NCBI RefSeq assembly: GCF_002160055.1
Contig: NZ_NFJV01000005.1
Span: 62,001 to 126,000, forward strand
Direction: 5' to 3'
Origin: Mediterranea sp. An20
Lineage (GTDB): Bacteria > Bacteroidota > Bacteroidia > Bacteroidales > Bacteroidaceae
DNA length: 64,000 nucleotides
Shown here: one piece after another, positions 7,400-16,153 of the stretch
How positions within the stretch are numbered: position 1 is the stretch's first letter
Layout: each line of letters starts with the position of its first letter
Notes under the pieces: model-generated
What the model was told of the DNA's origin: nothing
Database searches by the model: none
What the model saw: the letters and a program-made list of their open reading frames with translations, nothing else
Made by a program: the position numbers and the translations under genes

Positions 7400-9616
7400 T
7401 CAGCTTCGTTCTACCTGCTTGACTCCTTTGACAGTGCGTAGTTTGCGCAGAAGAGCTTCAAGCCGTCCGGTGTCGGCTACCATGACAGTGAGGGTACCTC
7501 CGAAGAGCCCGTCGTGCGAGTCGATGCTGATGCTGCGCAGGGTAATGCCTTCTTCTTTGTTGATAATGGAGGTGATGTTGGTGACGATGCCTATGTCGTC
7601 GTGTCCAACCACCCGGAGCCGTATGGGATATTGGGCACCTGCAGCCTTGCCTGCCCAGCGGGCACGCACAATGCGGTAGCCGAAGCGTTGGCGCAAGCCG
7701 GGAGCGTTGGGGCAGTCGGTGCGGTGGATGTTGATGCCGCCGTTGACGCTGACAAATCCGAAGACCTCATCGCCGTAAATAGGGTTGCAGCAGCGTGCCA
7801 GACGGTAGTCTAATCCCTTCAGATTCTGGTCGATGACGAGCACATCTTCCTTTGTTCCTCCCTCATCGGCTTGTGCCATTGGCAGACTATACCCTTCGGC
7901 ACTGCGATAGCTTATGGTGTCGTGCGTGTCGGCTTCGCGTCGTTGCATCTCCTGATATTGGTCAAGCAGGGCGTTGACATCGAGGCTACCATCGGCTATG
8001 GCCTGGTAGAAGTCGGTAGACACCTTGTAGCCCATGCGCTTGATGAGGCGCATCATCAGGCTTTCATCGTAGTCCAGTTTGCGGTTGCGGAATTTCCGTT
8101 CTACAGTTTCCTTGGCGAAAGCAGTCTGCCGGGCAGTCATTTCTTTGAGAGCCTGGCGTATTTTCGTGCGTGCTTTCGAGGTGGTGACGATAGCAAGCCA
8201 GTCTTGTTTGGGGGTCTGTGTAGCCGAAGTCATCACTTCCACCTGGTCGCCGCTCTGGAGGCGATGGCGCAGGGGCACGTTCTTGCCGTTGACGCGGGCA
8301 CCTGTGCAGCGGCATCCGAGCGAGGTGTGTATATGGAAGGCGAAGTCGAGCACCGTAGCTCCCTTGGGCAGCTTGAAGAGGTCGCCCTTGGGGGTGAAGA
8401 CAAATACTTCATCCTCATACAGCTCCAGCTTAAAGCGGTCCATGGCTTCAAGGTCAGTTTCTGAGTTCTCCAAAGCTTCGCGCACGGAGGTCAGCCATTC
8501 GTCGAGACCCGTTTCTCCCTTGATACCCTTGTATCGCCAGTGGGCGGCGAGTCCGCGCTCTGCTATGTCGTCCATGCGTTCGGTGCGTATCTGAACCTCC
8601 ACCCAGCGTCCTTCAGGCCCCATGACGGTGATATGCAGCGATTCGTAGCCATTGCTCTTAGGCACAGAGAGCCAGTCGCGCAGCCGTTTAGGGTTGGGCT
8701 GGTACATGTCGGTGACGATGGAGTAAACCTGCCAGCACTCCTGTTTTTCTTTATCGAGAGGCGAGTCGAGTATGACACGTATGGCAAACAGGTCATACAC
8801 TCCTTCGAAGGGGCATTTCTGCTTTTTCATCTTCTGATAGATGGAGTGTATGGACTTGGTGCGGCCTTTGATGTGGAAGTGCAGACCGGCTTCTTCAAGT
8901 TTGCGTCGAATAGGCTCGATGAAGCGGGCTATGTATTGGTCGCGTGCCGCCTTGGTCTGGTTAAGCTTGTCTTTGATGTGGTAGTAGACATCGTGCTCGG
9001 TATATTTCAGCGACAGATCTTCAAGTTCAGACTTCAGCTTGTACAGTCCCAGTTTGTGTGCCAAAGGAGCATAGAGGTAGGCTGCTTCATTAGCTACGCG
9101 GCGCCGTGCCTCGTCGTCGGCTGCGTCTTTTATTTGGCGCATGATGTTGACACGGTCGGCAATCATGATGAGTATGACGCGCATGTCTTCGGCAAACGAC
9201 AGAAGCAGCTTGCGGAAGTTCTCCGATTCAATGCTGGGGCTTTTTGTATAAAGCTCTTGCACGCGGATGAGTCCTCGTATGATACCTGCCACGTCCTCGC
9301 CGAATTCACGTCCTACATCTTCAGCTGTGCAGGCTCCGCAGCGCACGGGGTCGTGTAGCATGATACCCAGTATGGAGGCCCGTCTCATACCTATTTCTTC
9401 AGCCACGATGACGGCTGTCTGCATATCTTTGACAATGGGGTTCAACCCAAACACGTCACGCGGGGCGGGGCGGGTCTGCATAGAACGGATGAGGTGCTGC
9501 TTCAGGTTGCGGCAGTCTTCCTTCTGCAGCGTATCACCCGAGAGTTGCAGCAGTTTGCGGTAGAGGGCGAAGAGTTGCTTTTTCTCTTCTCTCGTGAAGA
9601 ATTCATCTGTAGTCAT
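7400..9616 (-). CDS. RelA/SpoT homologue with degenerate hydrolase domain
   Basis: The 738-residue protein shows the long RSH order: an HD-like region (about 50-170), a synthetase domain (about 230-390), TGS (about 405-465), a CC...H..C zinc-finger-like segment (LARCCNP ... HRTDCPN) and a C-terminal ACT domain. The synthetase motifs are intact (DLFAIRVI, PKSNGYESLHITV, EVQIRT, AERGLAAHWRYK), so it should make (p)ppGpp on stalled ribosomes. The hydrolase site looks broken: HD is kept at 88-89, but the ED that normally follows reads RC. The first metal-binding His lies in an NP instead of an HP context, and DRLHNM reads DRVNIM. It is therefore probably RelA-like (synthesis only). A TACCTTTG -7 element is at 9638-9645 on the minus strand. 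Confidence 0.92.
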   Translation of the reverse strand: MTTDEFFTREEKKQLFALYRKLLQLSGDTLQKEDCRNLKQHLIRSMQTRPAPRDVFGLNPIVKDMQTAVIVAEEIGMRRASILGIMLHDPVRCGACTAEDVGREFGEDVAGIIRGLIRVQELYTKSPSIESENFRKLLLSFAEDMRVILIMIADRVNIMRQIKDAADDEARRRVANEAAYLYAPLAHKLGLYKLKSELEDLSLKYTEHDVYYHIKDKLNQTKAARDQYIARFIEPIRRKLEEAGLHFHIKGRTKSIHSIYQKMKKQKCPFEGVYDLFAIRVILDSPLDKEKQECWQVYSIVTDMYQPNPKRLRDWLSVPKSNGYESLHITVMGPEGRWVEVQIRTERMDDIAERGLAAHWRYKGIKGETGLDEWLTSVREALENSETDLEAMDRFKLELYEDEVFVFTPKGDLFKLPKGATVLDFAFHIHTSLGCRCTGARVNGKNVPLRHRLQSGDQVEVMTSATQTPKQDWLAIVTTSKARTKIRQALKEMTARQTAFAKETVERKFRNRKLDYDESLMMRLIKRMGYKVSTDFYQAIADGSLDVNALLDQYQEMQRREADTHDTISYRSAEGYSLPMAQADEGGTKEDVLVIDQNLKGLDYRLARCCNPIYGDEVFGFVSVNGGINIHRTDCPNAPGLRQRFGYRIVRARWAGKAAGAQYPIRLRVVGHDDIGIVTNITSIINKEEGITLRSISIDSHDGLFGGTLTVMVADTGRLEALLRKLRTVKGVKQVERS

Positions 9617-9763
9617 AGTCTTCTGGTTTTAGTAGCACAAAGGTAATTAAAAACTTTATTATGCCGACTTTTTGTCGTATGTTTTTATGGTTCTGTGCTT
9701 TTGTGCAAGAGATGGCGGGCAGGAGAGAGCGCTTGTTCAGCCGTATCGTCCTGCCCCGCAGGG

Positions 9764-10447
9764 TTATTTTGCAGCGGAGTAGTCTCTCTCGCCAAAGATG
9801 TGTGTACCTATGCGCACCAGCGTACTTCCCGCTTCGATGGCTTCGTGGTAGTCGTGGCTCATGCCCATCGACAGCTCGCTGAACCAGGATGTGCCGCTCA
9901 TCTGATTGTTCTGTATTTCCCGGAACAATTGGTGCAGTGAGTCAAACTCATGCCGCACTTGTGCTAAATTACCGGTATTGGTAGCCATGCCCATCAGTCC
10001 GCAAAGACGGACATGGGTCAGACTCTTCCATTCTTTTCCGTCCAACAGTTCGCGACATTCATCGGGTGTGAAGCCGAACTTGGTCTCCTCCTGTGCGATG
10101 TGTATCTGCAACAAGCAGTCGATGACGCGCCCCACCCGTGCAGCCTGCTTGTCTACCTCGACCAGCAGGCGCAGTGAGTCGATGCCGTGGATGAGCGACA
10201 CGTACGAGGCTATGTACTTCACCTTATTGGTTTGCAGGTGTCCGATGAAGTGCCACTCAATGTCCTGTGGCAGGCTGTCGTGCTTGGCTGTCATTTCCTG
10301 TACCTTACTTTCGCCGAAGATGCGTTGTCCGGTTCGGTAAGCTTCCAGTATGGCTTCGTTCGGGTGGAATTTGGAAACAGCTACCAGCCGTACTCCCTGG
10401 GGTAGCTCGTTCCAAACTTGTTTCAGGTTGTCGGCAATGCTGCTCAT
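9764..10447 (-). CDS. YggS/PROSC-family PLP-binding protein
   Basis: The 227-residue protein is a single TIM-barrel PLP protein. The Schiff-base lysine sits in RLVAVSKFHP near residue 26. Family motifs RIFGESKVQEM, WHFIGHLQTNKVKYIA, GLMGMATNT and LSMGMSHDYHEAIEAGST (phosphate site) follow in the usual order. These cytoplasmic proteins buffer pyridoxal phosphate and affect amino-acid homeostasis; no enzymatic turnover is established. Its start overlaps the stop of the DUF4494 gene by four bases (ATGA), so the two are translated as a pair. Confidence 0.92.
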   Translation of the reverse strand: MSSIADNLKQVWNELPQGVRLVAVSKFHPNEAILEAYRTGQRIFGESKVQEMTAKHDSLPQDIEWHFIGHLQTNKVKYIASYVSLIHGIDSLRLLVEVDKQAARVGRVIDCLLQIHIAQEETKFGFTPDECRELLDGKEWKSLTHVRLCGLMGMATNTGNLAQVRHEFDSLHQLFREIQNNQMSGTSWFSELSMGMSHDYHEAIEAGSTLVRIGTHIFGERDYSAAK

Positions 10448-10914
10448 GACTGTACCTCCGGCTTGTCATCCTTCTCTGCACTGAAGGGGTAGACATCCAT
10501 GATGGCGGTTTCGGCCACAGAGGCTATCTGGTAGTCGGCCATCGTGCCTTTCATGCCTTCATCCAGTTTCTTTACAGCATCGCGCAGGTCTGCTGCCTGT
10601 ACCAATACTTGTGTAGAGGTCTTTTTTTCGGCTCCGCTCTTTTCATCCAGTGTGATGAATACCAGCTTGCATTTAAACCAACGGTCGGCAGCTTCCTCGT
10701 CCGAGGGGAACAGTTCGCTGTAGTTGGCACGTTTGATGTCGGATACGATGAACTCGCCCGTGATGAACGGGGTCATTTCTTCGATGATGCGTGCTTCGGC
10801 TTCCGTAAAGCTCAGGGCATCCACCAGATAAGGTTCCGTCACCTTCTTGTTCATTCCGTTCTCCATTGTCTTCTCGTATCGAATCTTGCATTCGAACCAT
10901 GTATGCATGGGCAT
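10444..10914 (-). CDS. DUF4494 domain protein
   Basis: The 156-residue protein starts MPMHTWFECKIRYEKTMENG and matches the Bacteroidetes DUF4494 layout: VTEPYLVDALSFTEAEARI, FITGEFIVSDIKRANYSELF and WFKCKLVFITLDEKSGAEKK. It has no signal peptide or membrane helix. No function is known. I chose this start, not 10986, because it gives the family N-terminus. It is the first gene of a two-gene unit with the YggS gene. A TATCTTTG -7 element lies at 10984-10991 on the minus strand, divergent from the promoter of the ABC ATPase gene. Confidence 0.85.
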   Translation of the reverse strand: MPMHTWFECKIRYEKTMENGMNKKVTEPYLVDALSFTEAEARIIEEMTPFITGEFIVSDIKRANYSELFPSDEEAADRWFKCKLVFITLDEKSGAEKKTSTQVLVQAADLRDAVKKLDEGMKGTMADYQIASVAETAIMDVYPFSAEKDDKPEVQS

Positions 10915-10983
10915 AGTTTTCTCCTCTTTTTTATTATGGGTTAATACTTGGTTGACTTCCCTAAAGCTTGCCTTAGGGGTGGG

Positions 10984-11061
10984 CAAAGATAGGCAATCTC
11001 ACGCAATCGGCGAACTATTTTGGTCTTTTTGTTGCTTTTGTCTGATTACTCCGTATCTTTG
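10984..11061. promoter_or_regulatory. Divergent Bacteroides-type promoters
   Basis: TATCTTTG occurs on the minus strand at 10984-10991, facing the DUF4494 gene, and on the plus strand at 11054-11061, facing the ABC ATPase gene. The plus-strand copy has TTTG at 11028-11031, 22 bp upstream, slightly longer than the usual 19-21 bp. Confidence 0.5.
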
Positions 11062-11084
11062 CGCGCACTTAGCAAACCATAGAT

Positions 11085-12542
11085 ATGACTGAACAAAGAT
11101 ACACTATCGCGTTGACCGATGCCGTGGCACGCAATCCTCAGGTGAGATTGGAGGCTCCTGTCAGCCTGGAACTGAAGCCCGCTGAACACGTGGCTATTGT
11201 CGGACCTAACGGTGCAGGCAAGAGCTTGTTGGTGGACTTGCTGACCGGCAGATATCCATTGCTCAGTGGCAGTGTCTGTTATGATTTCCGTCCTTCGGAA
11301 AGGCAGACTGTTTATGAAAACATCAGGTATATTGCTTTTCGTGACACTTATGGCAGTGCCGATGCCAACTATTATTACCAGCAGCGGTGGAATGCGCACG
11401 ACCAGGAAGAAGCTCCGCTGGTGCGCGATTTGCTGGGCAATTATGAAGAGACGGAAGAGGTATGTACCCTTTTCGATATGTTCGGCCTGCGCCCTTTGCT
11501 GGACAAGCGGGTCATACTTCTTTCCAGTGGTGAATTGCGCAAATTTCAATTGACCAAGGCTTTACTTACCATGCCTCGGGTGCTGATTCTGGACAATCCC
11601 TTCATTGGCTTAGATGCTTCTGCCCGTGCTTTGTTGACCGATTTGCTGAATCGGCTTTCTACGCTCGGTTCGTTGCAACTGGTGCTGGTACTTTCTGTAG
11701 AGCGTGATATTCCGTCTTTTATCACTCATGTAGTTCCTGTCGGAGGAAAACGGGTGGGAGAGAAACTGCCCGCAGAAGTCTATCGGCAATGCAGCCGGGT
11801 ATTACCGGAAACAGCAGACAGAGACCTTTTCAGGCGTATTGCAGAGTTGCCCTATAGGCATACGGATTATATGTCGGAAGAAGTGATACTGCTTAACCGG
11901 GTCAGTATCCGTTACGATGACCGTACTATTCTGAGAGATTTGGATTGGACTGTACATCGTGGAGAACATTGGGCATTGAGTGGAGAGAACGGAGCCGGAA
12001 AGTCTACTCTTCTCAGTCTTGTCTGTGCCGATAACCCTCAGTCGTATGCTTGTGATATCAGACTTTTCGGACGTCAGCGCGGTTCAGGGGAAAGCATTTG
12101 GGATATTAAGCGGCATATTGGTTATGTCAGCCCTGAAATGCACCGTGCTTATCAGAAAAATTTGCCGGCTGTGGATATTGTGGCCAGTGGTTTGCACGAC
12201 AGCATCGGACTTTATCGCCGTCCTAAGGCAGACGAGCTGGATGTATGCCGGTGGTGGATGGATACGTTAGGTGTCAGTGCTTTGCAGGACCGGCCATTTC
12301 TTTCTCTCAGCAGCGGAGAACAACGCCTTTGTCTGTTGGCACGTGCTTTTGTCAAAGACCCGGAGTTGCTTATTCTTGACGAACCTTTACACGGTTTGGA
12401 TAGTGGACGGCGTTGGTTGGCGCGTCAGGTTATTGAAGCCTTTTGTCGCAGACAAAACAAAACTTTGGTGATGGTGACACATTATGAAGAGGAATTACCG
12501 CCTTGCATCGACCATCGCTTGCATTTGGTACGTCAGCATTAG
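11085..12542 (+). CDS. Tandem ABC ATPase (ModF/PhrA-like)
   Basis: The 485-residue protein holds two nucleotide-binding domains and no membrane helix. Domain 1 has Walker A GPNGAGKSLLVDL, signature LSSGELRKFQL and Walker B VLILDNPFIGLD. Domain 2 has GENGAGKSTLLSLV, LSSGEQRLCLLARAF and LLILDEPLHGLD. The catalytic Glu after Walker B is Asn in domain 1, so that site is probably slow or only structural. Domain order and spacing resemble ModF/PhrA proteins of molybdate loci, but no molybdate transport genes are adjacent, so transport is not proven. It has its own promoter. Confidence 0.85.
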   Translation: MTEQRYTIALTDAVARNPQVRLEAPVSLELKPAEHVAIVGPNGAGKSLLVDLLTGRYPLLSGSVCYDFRPSERQTVYENIRYIAFRDTYGSADANYYYQQRWNAHDQEEAPLVRDLLGNYEETEEVCTLFDMFGLRPLLDKRVILLSSGELRKFQLTKALLTMPRVLILDNPFIGLDASARALLTDLLNRLSTLGSLQLVLVLSVERDIPSFITHVVPVGGKRVGEKLPAEVYRQCSRVLPETADRDLFRRIAELPYRHTDYMSEEVILLNRVSIRYDDRTILRDLDWTVHRGEHWALSGENGAGKSTLLSLVCADNPQSYACDIRLFGRQRGSGESIWDIKRHIGYVSPEMHRAYQKNLPAVDIVASGLHDSIGLYRRPKADELDVCRWWMDTLGVSALQDRPFLSLSSGEQRLCLLARAFVKDPELLILDEPLHGLDSGRRWLARQVIEAFCRRQNKTLVMVTHYEEELPPCIDHRLHLVRQH

Positions 12543-12666
12543 CTTTTCTTTTTATCTGGAAGTGAACAACAGACTTGATATGCCTTTTCTGATTTTTCTG
12601 TTGATTGAAGATACATTGCGTTTCAATTAGAATTCTTATCTTTGTCACCAAGAAAAAAATGTTGAA

Positions 12667-13815
12667 ATGAAGAAACAAATCGTTTGGTTGGATGCGGTCC
12701 GGCTGTTTGCTTTTTTCTTTTTGTTGTGCTGCCATGCTGCAGACCCTTTTTATGCTACGGCTACCTATGCCAACGCCGATGTGGGAGGTCCCGTAGACCC
12801 TGCCATGTTGACGTGGGGTGAGCGTTGGATGGCTTTTGTGCGCCCTTGCGTGCCGTTGTTTGTGATGATAACTGGAGCGTTGATGTTTCCTGTCCGTCAA
12901 TCGATGGGGGCATTTTACAAGAAACGCATCCTGCGTGTGCTGTGGCCCTTCCTGATTTGGTCTGTGCTCTACTACCTTTTCCCGTGGATTACGGGGTTGT
13001 TGGGGCTGGACAAGAGCATTGTCTATACGTGCTTCATCTGGGCAGAGAGCGACAGTCAGTCTTTCCAATCCAGTCTGGCCAATATCCTGCGCATTCCTTA
13101 TACGTTCAGTTTCATTGCGCAGCACATGTGGTACATTTACATGCTGATAGGACTCTACCTCTATATGCCCATCTTCTCGGCTTGGGTGGAGCGTGCCACG
13201 AAACGGCAGATGCAGGTGGTTCTGGGCTTATGGGGACTCAGCACGTTCCTGCCTTACTTCCATCAGTTTGTCAGCACTTATGCTTTCGGCACCTGTACGT
13301 GGAACTCCTTTGGGCTTTTCTATTATTTTGCAGGTTTCAATGGCTATCTGCTATTGGGGCATTACCTGCGTTATCACGTCAACTGGAGTTGGAGCCGGAC
13401 ATGGCCCGTGGCACTGGTCTTGTTGGTAGCAGGCTTCCTGGTCACTTATCTGGGCTATGGCTACATCATGTCGCTGCCAGACAAGACGCCGGAGATGATA
13501 GAATTGTTCTGGACCTATAATACTATCAACGTGGCTTGCATGTCTGCAGCTTGGTTCCTGCTGTTGAAGCACGTTTCTCTTCCGGCCGAATCGAAGGCTG
13601 GAAGAATGTTAGCCAACCTTACTTTCTGTGGTTTTGGCATTTACATGGTACATTATTTCTTCGTAGGGCTGTGTTACCAGATTATCCAGACGTTTGCCCT
13701 GCCCGTATGCTTGCGGATACCGGCCTCGGCCTTACTGATATTTGCTTTCTCGTGGATATTGGTGAGTGTAGTCAAGAAAGCTATGGGGCGCAGGGCAGTG
13801 TACCTGATGGGCTGA
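12667..13815 (+). CDS. Integral membrane acyltransferase (family 3)
   Basis: The 382-residue protein has about ten membrane helices and starts MKKQIVWLDAVRLFAFFFLL, with the catalytic-type His in LLCCHAADPF near residue 25. RPCVPLFVMITGALMFP and KKRILRVLWPFLIWSVLYYL are typical of acyltransferase_3 (OafA/NodX) proteins, which acetylate or succinylate surface sugars. The acceptor is unknown and no glycan cluster is nearby. A TATCTTTG -7 element lies at 12637-12644, 22 bp before the start codon. Confidence 0.85.
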   Translation: MKKQIVWLDAVRLFAFFFLLCCHAADPFYATATYANADVGGPVDPAMLTWGERWMAFVRPCVPLFVMITGALMFPVRQSMGAFYKKRILRVLWPFLIWSVLYYLFPWITGLLGLDKSIVYTCFIWAESDSQSFQSSLANILRIPYTFSFIAQHMWYIYMLIGLYLYMPIFSAWVERATKRQMQVVLGLWGLSTFLPYFHQFVSTYAFGTCTWNSFGLFYYFAGFNGYLLLGHYLRYHVNWSWSRTWPVALVLLVAGFLVTYLGYGYIMSLPDKTPEMIELFWTYNTINVACMSAAWFLLLKHVSLPAESKAGRMLANLTFCGFGIYMVHYFFVGLCYQIIQTFALPVCLRIPASALLIFAFSWILVSVVKKAMGRRAVYLMG

Positions 13816-13919
13816 TGATTCAGCCATTCTTTTTTGCAGGGTGCCGGTAGACTCTACGTAACCGGTACTGGAGTCGGGGAGGATGTATATGGAGAATGCA
13901 AAATCCCTTAAAATGGGTA

Positions 13920-13950
13920 TTGTCGGATAATTTCAAGCCTTGTACTTTTG
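13920..13950 (+). promoter_or_regulatory. Promoter of the TetR gene
   Basis: TTGT at 13920-13923 and TACTTTTG at 13943-13950 are 19 bp apart, matching the Bacteroides -33/-7 layout. They end 28 bp before the ATG at 13979. Confidence 0.55.
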
Positions 13951-13978
13951 CAGAAACAAAATACATCGTTTGTTGCAA

Positions 13979-14590
13979 ATGCAAGTGCTGAAAGAAGACA
14001 TACGCAGTCGTGTATTGGCGGTTGCCAAGCTGCAATTCGGGCAGAAGGGATATTCTAAAACTACCATGCGCGAAATAGCCGGGCTGGCTGGTGTAGGGGT
14101 GGGTAATATCTACAATTACTTCGCAAACAAAGACGAACTGTTCTGTGAAGTAGTTCATCCGGTTTTATATGCGTTGGAGGCCATGTTGCAGGAACATCAC
14201 GGCATACGGGGCGAGGACATTATGATGATGCGGTCGGAAAAGTATCTGAGAGCATGTATTGATGAATATGTTTCACTGGTTGACACGCACCGCGAACTGA
14301 TGGAAATTCTGCTGTTCCGCTCACAGGGCTCTTCGTTGGAGCATTTTCGCGAAAACTATACTGACCGTTCTACGGAAGTGGTCAAGGCATGGTTCTCGTC
14401 CATGCAGCAGAGACATCCTGAAATCAACACGGCAGTTTCCGATTTCATTATCCACCTGCATACGGTATGGATGTTCACGATGTTTGAGGAACTGCTGATG
14501 CATTCAGTAGCCAGGCAGGAGATGGAAGCCATCTTGCATGACTATATTCTTTTTGAAATCCAGGGTTGGAGGGCAATCATTAAAATATGA
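13979..14590 (+). CDS. TetR/AcrR-family regulator
   Basis: The 203-residue protein has the N-terminal TetR helix-turn-helix: RVLAVAKLQFGQKGYSKTTM, EIAGLAGVGVGNIYNYFANK, then DELFCEV. The C-terminal ligand domain is poorly conserved, as is usual. I chose MQVLKEDIRSRVL as the start because the promoter -7 box overlaps the longer frame. It precedes a SAM methyltransferase and an ABC-exporter remnant. It probably controlled that efflux or modification cassette. Confidence 0.88.
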   Translation: MQVLKEDIRSRVLAVAKLQFGQKGYSKTTMREIAGLAGVGVGNIYNYFANKDELFCEVVHPVLYALEAMLQEHHGIRGEDIMMMRSEKYLRACIDEYVSLVDTHRELMEILLFRSQGSSLEHFRENYTDRSTEVVKAWFSSMQQRHPEINTAVSDFIIHLHTVWMFTMFEELLMHSVARQEMEAILHDYILFEIQGWRAIIKI

Positions 14591-14638
14591 GAGACAGACA
14601 ACGGACATATAGAGATACAGCCGCCATAGGACGGCTGG

Positions 14639-14675
14639 AAAGGAGGAAATCTTCACGGAGGTTCCCTCCTTTTTT
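14639..14675 (+). terminator. Terminator after the TetR gene
   Basis: AAAGGAGG at 14639-14646 pairs with CCTCCTTT at 14665-14672, and the T run continues to 14675. Confidence 0.7.
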
Positions 14676-14791
14676 ATGAACCATTCTGAATATTGTTCAC
14701 TATTGCACTCCTTTCTCACGCTCGGCAAAGCAAGTAAAGCCGCTTTGCTCTCACTCAATCGAAAGTTCACTATTAAATTGCAATACATACA

Positions 14792-15613
14792 ATGAAACAG
14801 AAACATGAATTTAAAAACATTGTAGCGGAAACACTGCTTATTCCGCTATACATGAGAGCGAAAGAAAGCCGTCGTACCAATCCCATTCTGAATGACAAAG
14901 CTGCGGAACAGTTGGCAGACAGTCTGGAATACGATTATTCCCAATTCGACGGAGCAAGGCTGAGTGAAGTTGGGTGTGTGGTGCGCGGATGGTATTTCGA
15001 CTGTGCCGTAAAACGGTTCATCAACATTCATTCCTGCCCGGTAGTTGTAAACGTAGGATGCGGATTGGATACCCGTTTCCAGCGAATAGGAAATGAGAAA
15101 GCAGTGTTTTATGACATGGATTTGCCGGAAGTCATTGTGTTACGCCGTGGGTTGATACCCGAACAGCCAGGCAATGTATATATCGCGGCTTCGCTGTTGG
15201 AAACCGAATGGATGGATGACTTGCGGCAGAAACATCCCGATGCGGATTTTATCTTTATTGTGGAGGGTGTGCTGATGTATTTTTACGAGAAGCAGGTAAG
15301 AGCTTTTCTGCACCACGTAGCAAGTCGTTTCGGAGGAGGTGAACTGTGGTTTGATGTGTGCGGTACGATGATGAGCCGGCACGGTGTAAAACCGGATTCA
15401 CTCCGCCATCACGAAGCACAAATCCGGTCGGGATTGAGCGACGGACATTTGGTGGAGCAATGGGAGCCGGCCTTACAACTCATCGACCAAGCCAATTACA
15501 TGAAGTTTTTCCGCTCACGCTGGGGATTCTTCTTTGGACAGGTATTAGGTCGCATCCCTTGGCTGTGCTATAAGTTCAGTTCGTTACTTGGATACAGAAT
15601 CATCTCAAAATAA
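14792..15613 (+). CDS. Class I SAM methyltransferase (LCM/PPM family)
   Basis: This 273-residue cytoplasmic protein belongs to the leucine-carboxyl-methyltransferase/O-methyltransferase group. The SAM site is VVNVGCGLDTRFQRIG (about residues 84-99), followed by FYDMDLPEVIVLRR, SLLETEWMDDL, and FIVEGVLMYF, which is the ExxxxY-type motif. In Bacteroidetes such genes often sit with TetR regulators and ABC exporters, and the substrate is unknown. Here the exporter has been lost (see 15623-15746), so this gene may be an orphan of a damaged cassette. Confidence 0.85.
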   Translation: MKQKHEFKNIVAETLLIPLYMRAKESRRTNPILNDKAAEQLADSLEYDYSQFDGARLSEVGCVVRGWYFDCAVKRFINIHSCPVVVNVGCGLDTRFQRIGNEKAVFYDMDLPEVIVLRRGLIPEQPGNVYIAASLLETEWMDDLRQKHPDADFIFIVEGVLMYFYEKQVRAFLHHVASRFGGGELWFDVCGTMMSRHGVKPDSLRHHEAQIRSGLSDGHLVEQWEPALQLIDQANYMKFFRSRWGFFFGQVLGRIPWLCYKFSSLLGYRIISK

Positions 15614-15622
15614 CATTTCACA

Positions 15623-15746
15623 ATGAACAAGACAGAAAAAAAAGAAGGTCTGGCCCGGCTGTTTGAAATTGCGGGACAGAAGAAAGGGCTTTATGCTCAT
15701 TTATGGGAAATACAGGAAAAATAGTTCCGGTTGGAAATTGAGGTAA
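15623..15746 (+). pseudogene. Internally deleted remnant of an ABC exporter
   Basis: A 33-codon frame starts 9 bp after the methyltransferase. Its first part, EGLARLFEIAGQKKG, looks like the N-terminus of ABC exporters (transmembrane plus ATPase type). Its second part, GLYAHLWEIQ, looks like the far C-terminus of the same family (usual pattern Y..LW..Q). The 500 or so residues between are absent. The frame stops at TAG (15722-15724), whereas the +1 frame continues as KNSSGWKLR to TAA at 15744-15746, which suggests an extra frameshift. This is best read as a scar left by a large internal deletion. Confidence 0.55.
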
Positions 15747-15769
15747 GTAAACCTTAGAGTTATGTGGCT

Positions 15770-15803
15770 AAAATGGCACTTTACGCTGCTAAAGTGCCAT
15801 TTT
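15770..15803. repeat. Perfect 14-bp inverted repeat
   Basis: AAAATGGCACTTTA (15770-15783) and its exact reverse complement (15790-15803) flank a 6-nt loop, CGCTGC. The stem ends in TTTT, so it may terminate the TetR-methyltransferase unit. It could also be a palindromic operator or the end of a mobile element. Confidence 0.7.
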
Positions 15804-16102
15804 ACGTCGCCCGGATGCAGGTTGGCATTCTTCAGATGACTGGTGGTAGCGCTTCCTCTCCTGACAATAAGAGGGTGTCACTTTCAGTATTTTCTGATGC
15901 TCCAGATGTCCCTTTGCGGTGTATGATGTTGCGGTTATGCCTTTGCATCCGATGTTTCACACTCTCTATATAAGATTTTCTGCCTATATCCTTCACGCTT
16001 TCACGCTGTATTAATTTGTTGTATGTCAGATGATTGTTGTGAAACATGGCGGTTTCACGCATCTTTCACATCCTGCAAAAATAGGTGGTTTACGATATAA
16101 GA
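15804..16102. other. Intergenic stretch with no convincing gene
   Basis: About 300 bp follow the inverted repeat. A 76-codon minus-strand frame (15832-16062) is open, but it shows no family motif and uses rare-looking codons. I see no clear promoter. Confidence 0.4.
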
Positions 16103-16127
16103 AAGCCGCTCGGATTGTGAGCGGCTT
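16103..16127 (-). terminator. Terminator of the sigma-factor unit
   Basis: AAGCCGCTC (16103-16111) and GAGCGGCTT (16119-16127) form a perfect nine-pair stem with a 7-nt loop. On the minus strand it follows the membrane-protein gene and runs into TTCTTAT. Confidence 0.65.
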
Positions 16128-16153
16128 ACTTGAAGAGTATAAATAGACTGGAT

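Noticed and set aside
15832..16062. 76-codon minus-strand open frame
   Set aside because: No family motif, no promoter, and it lies in patchwork DNA. It could be a decayed fragment, but nothing supports translation.
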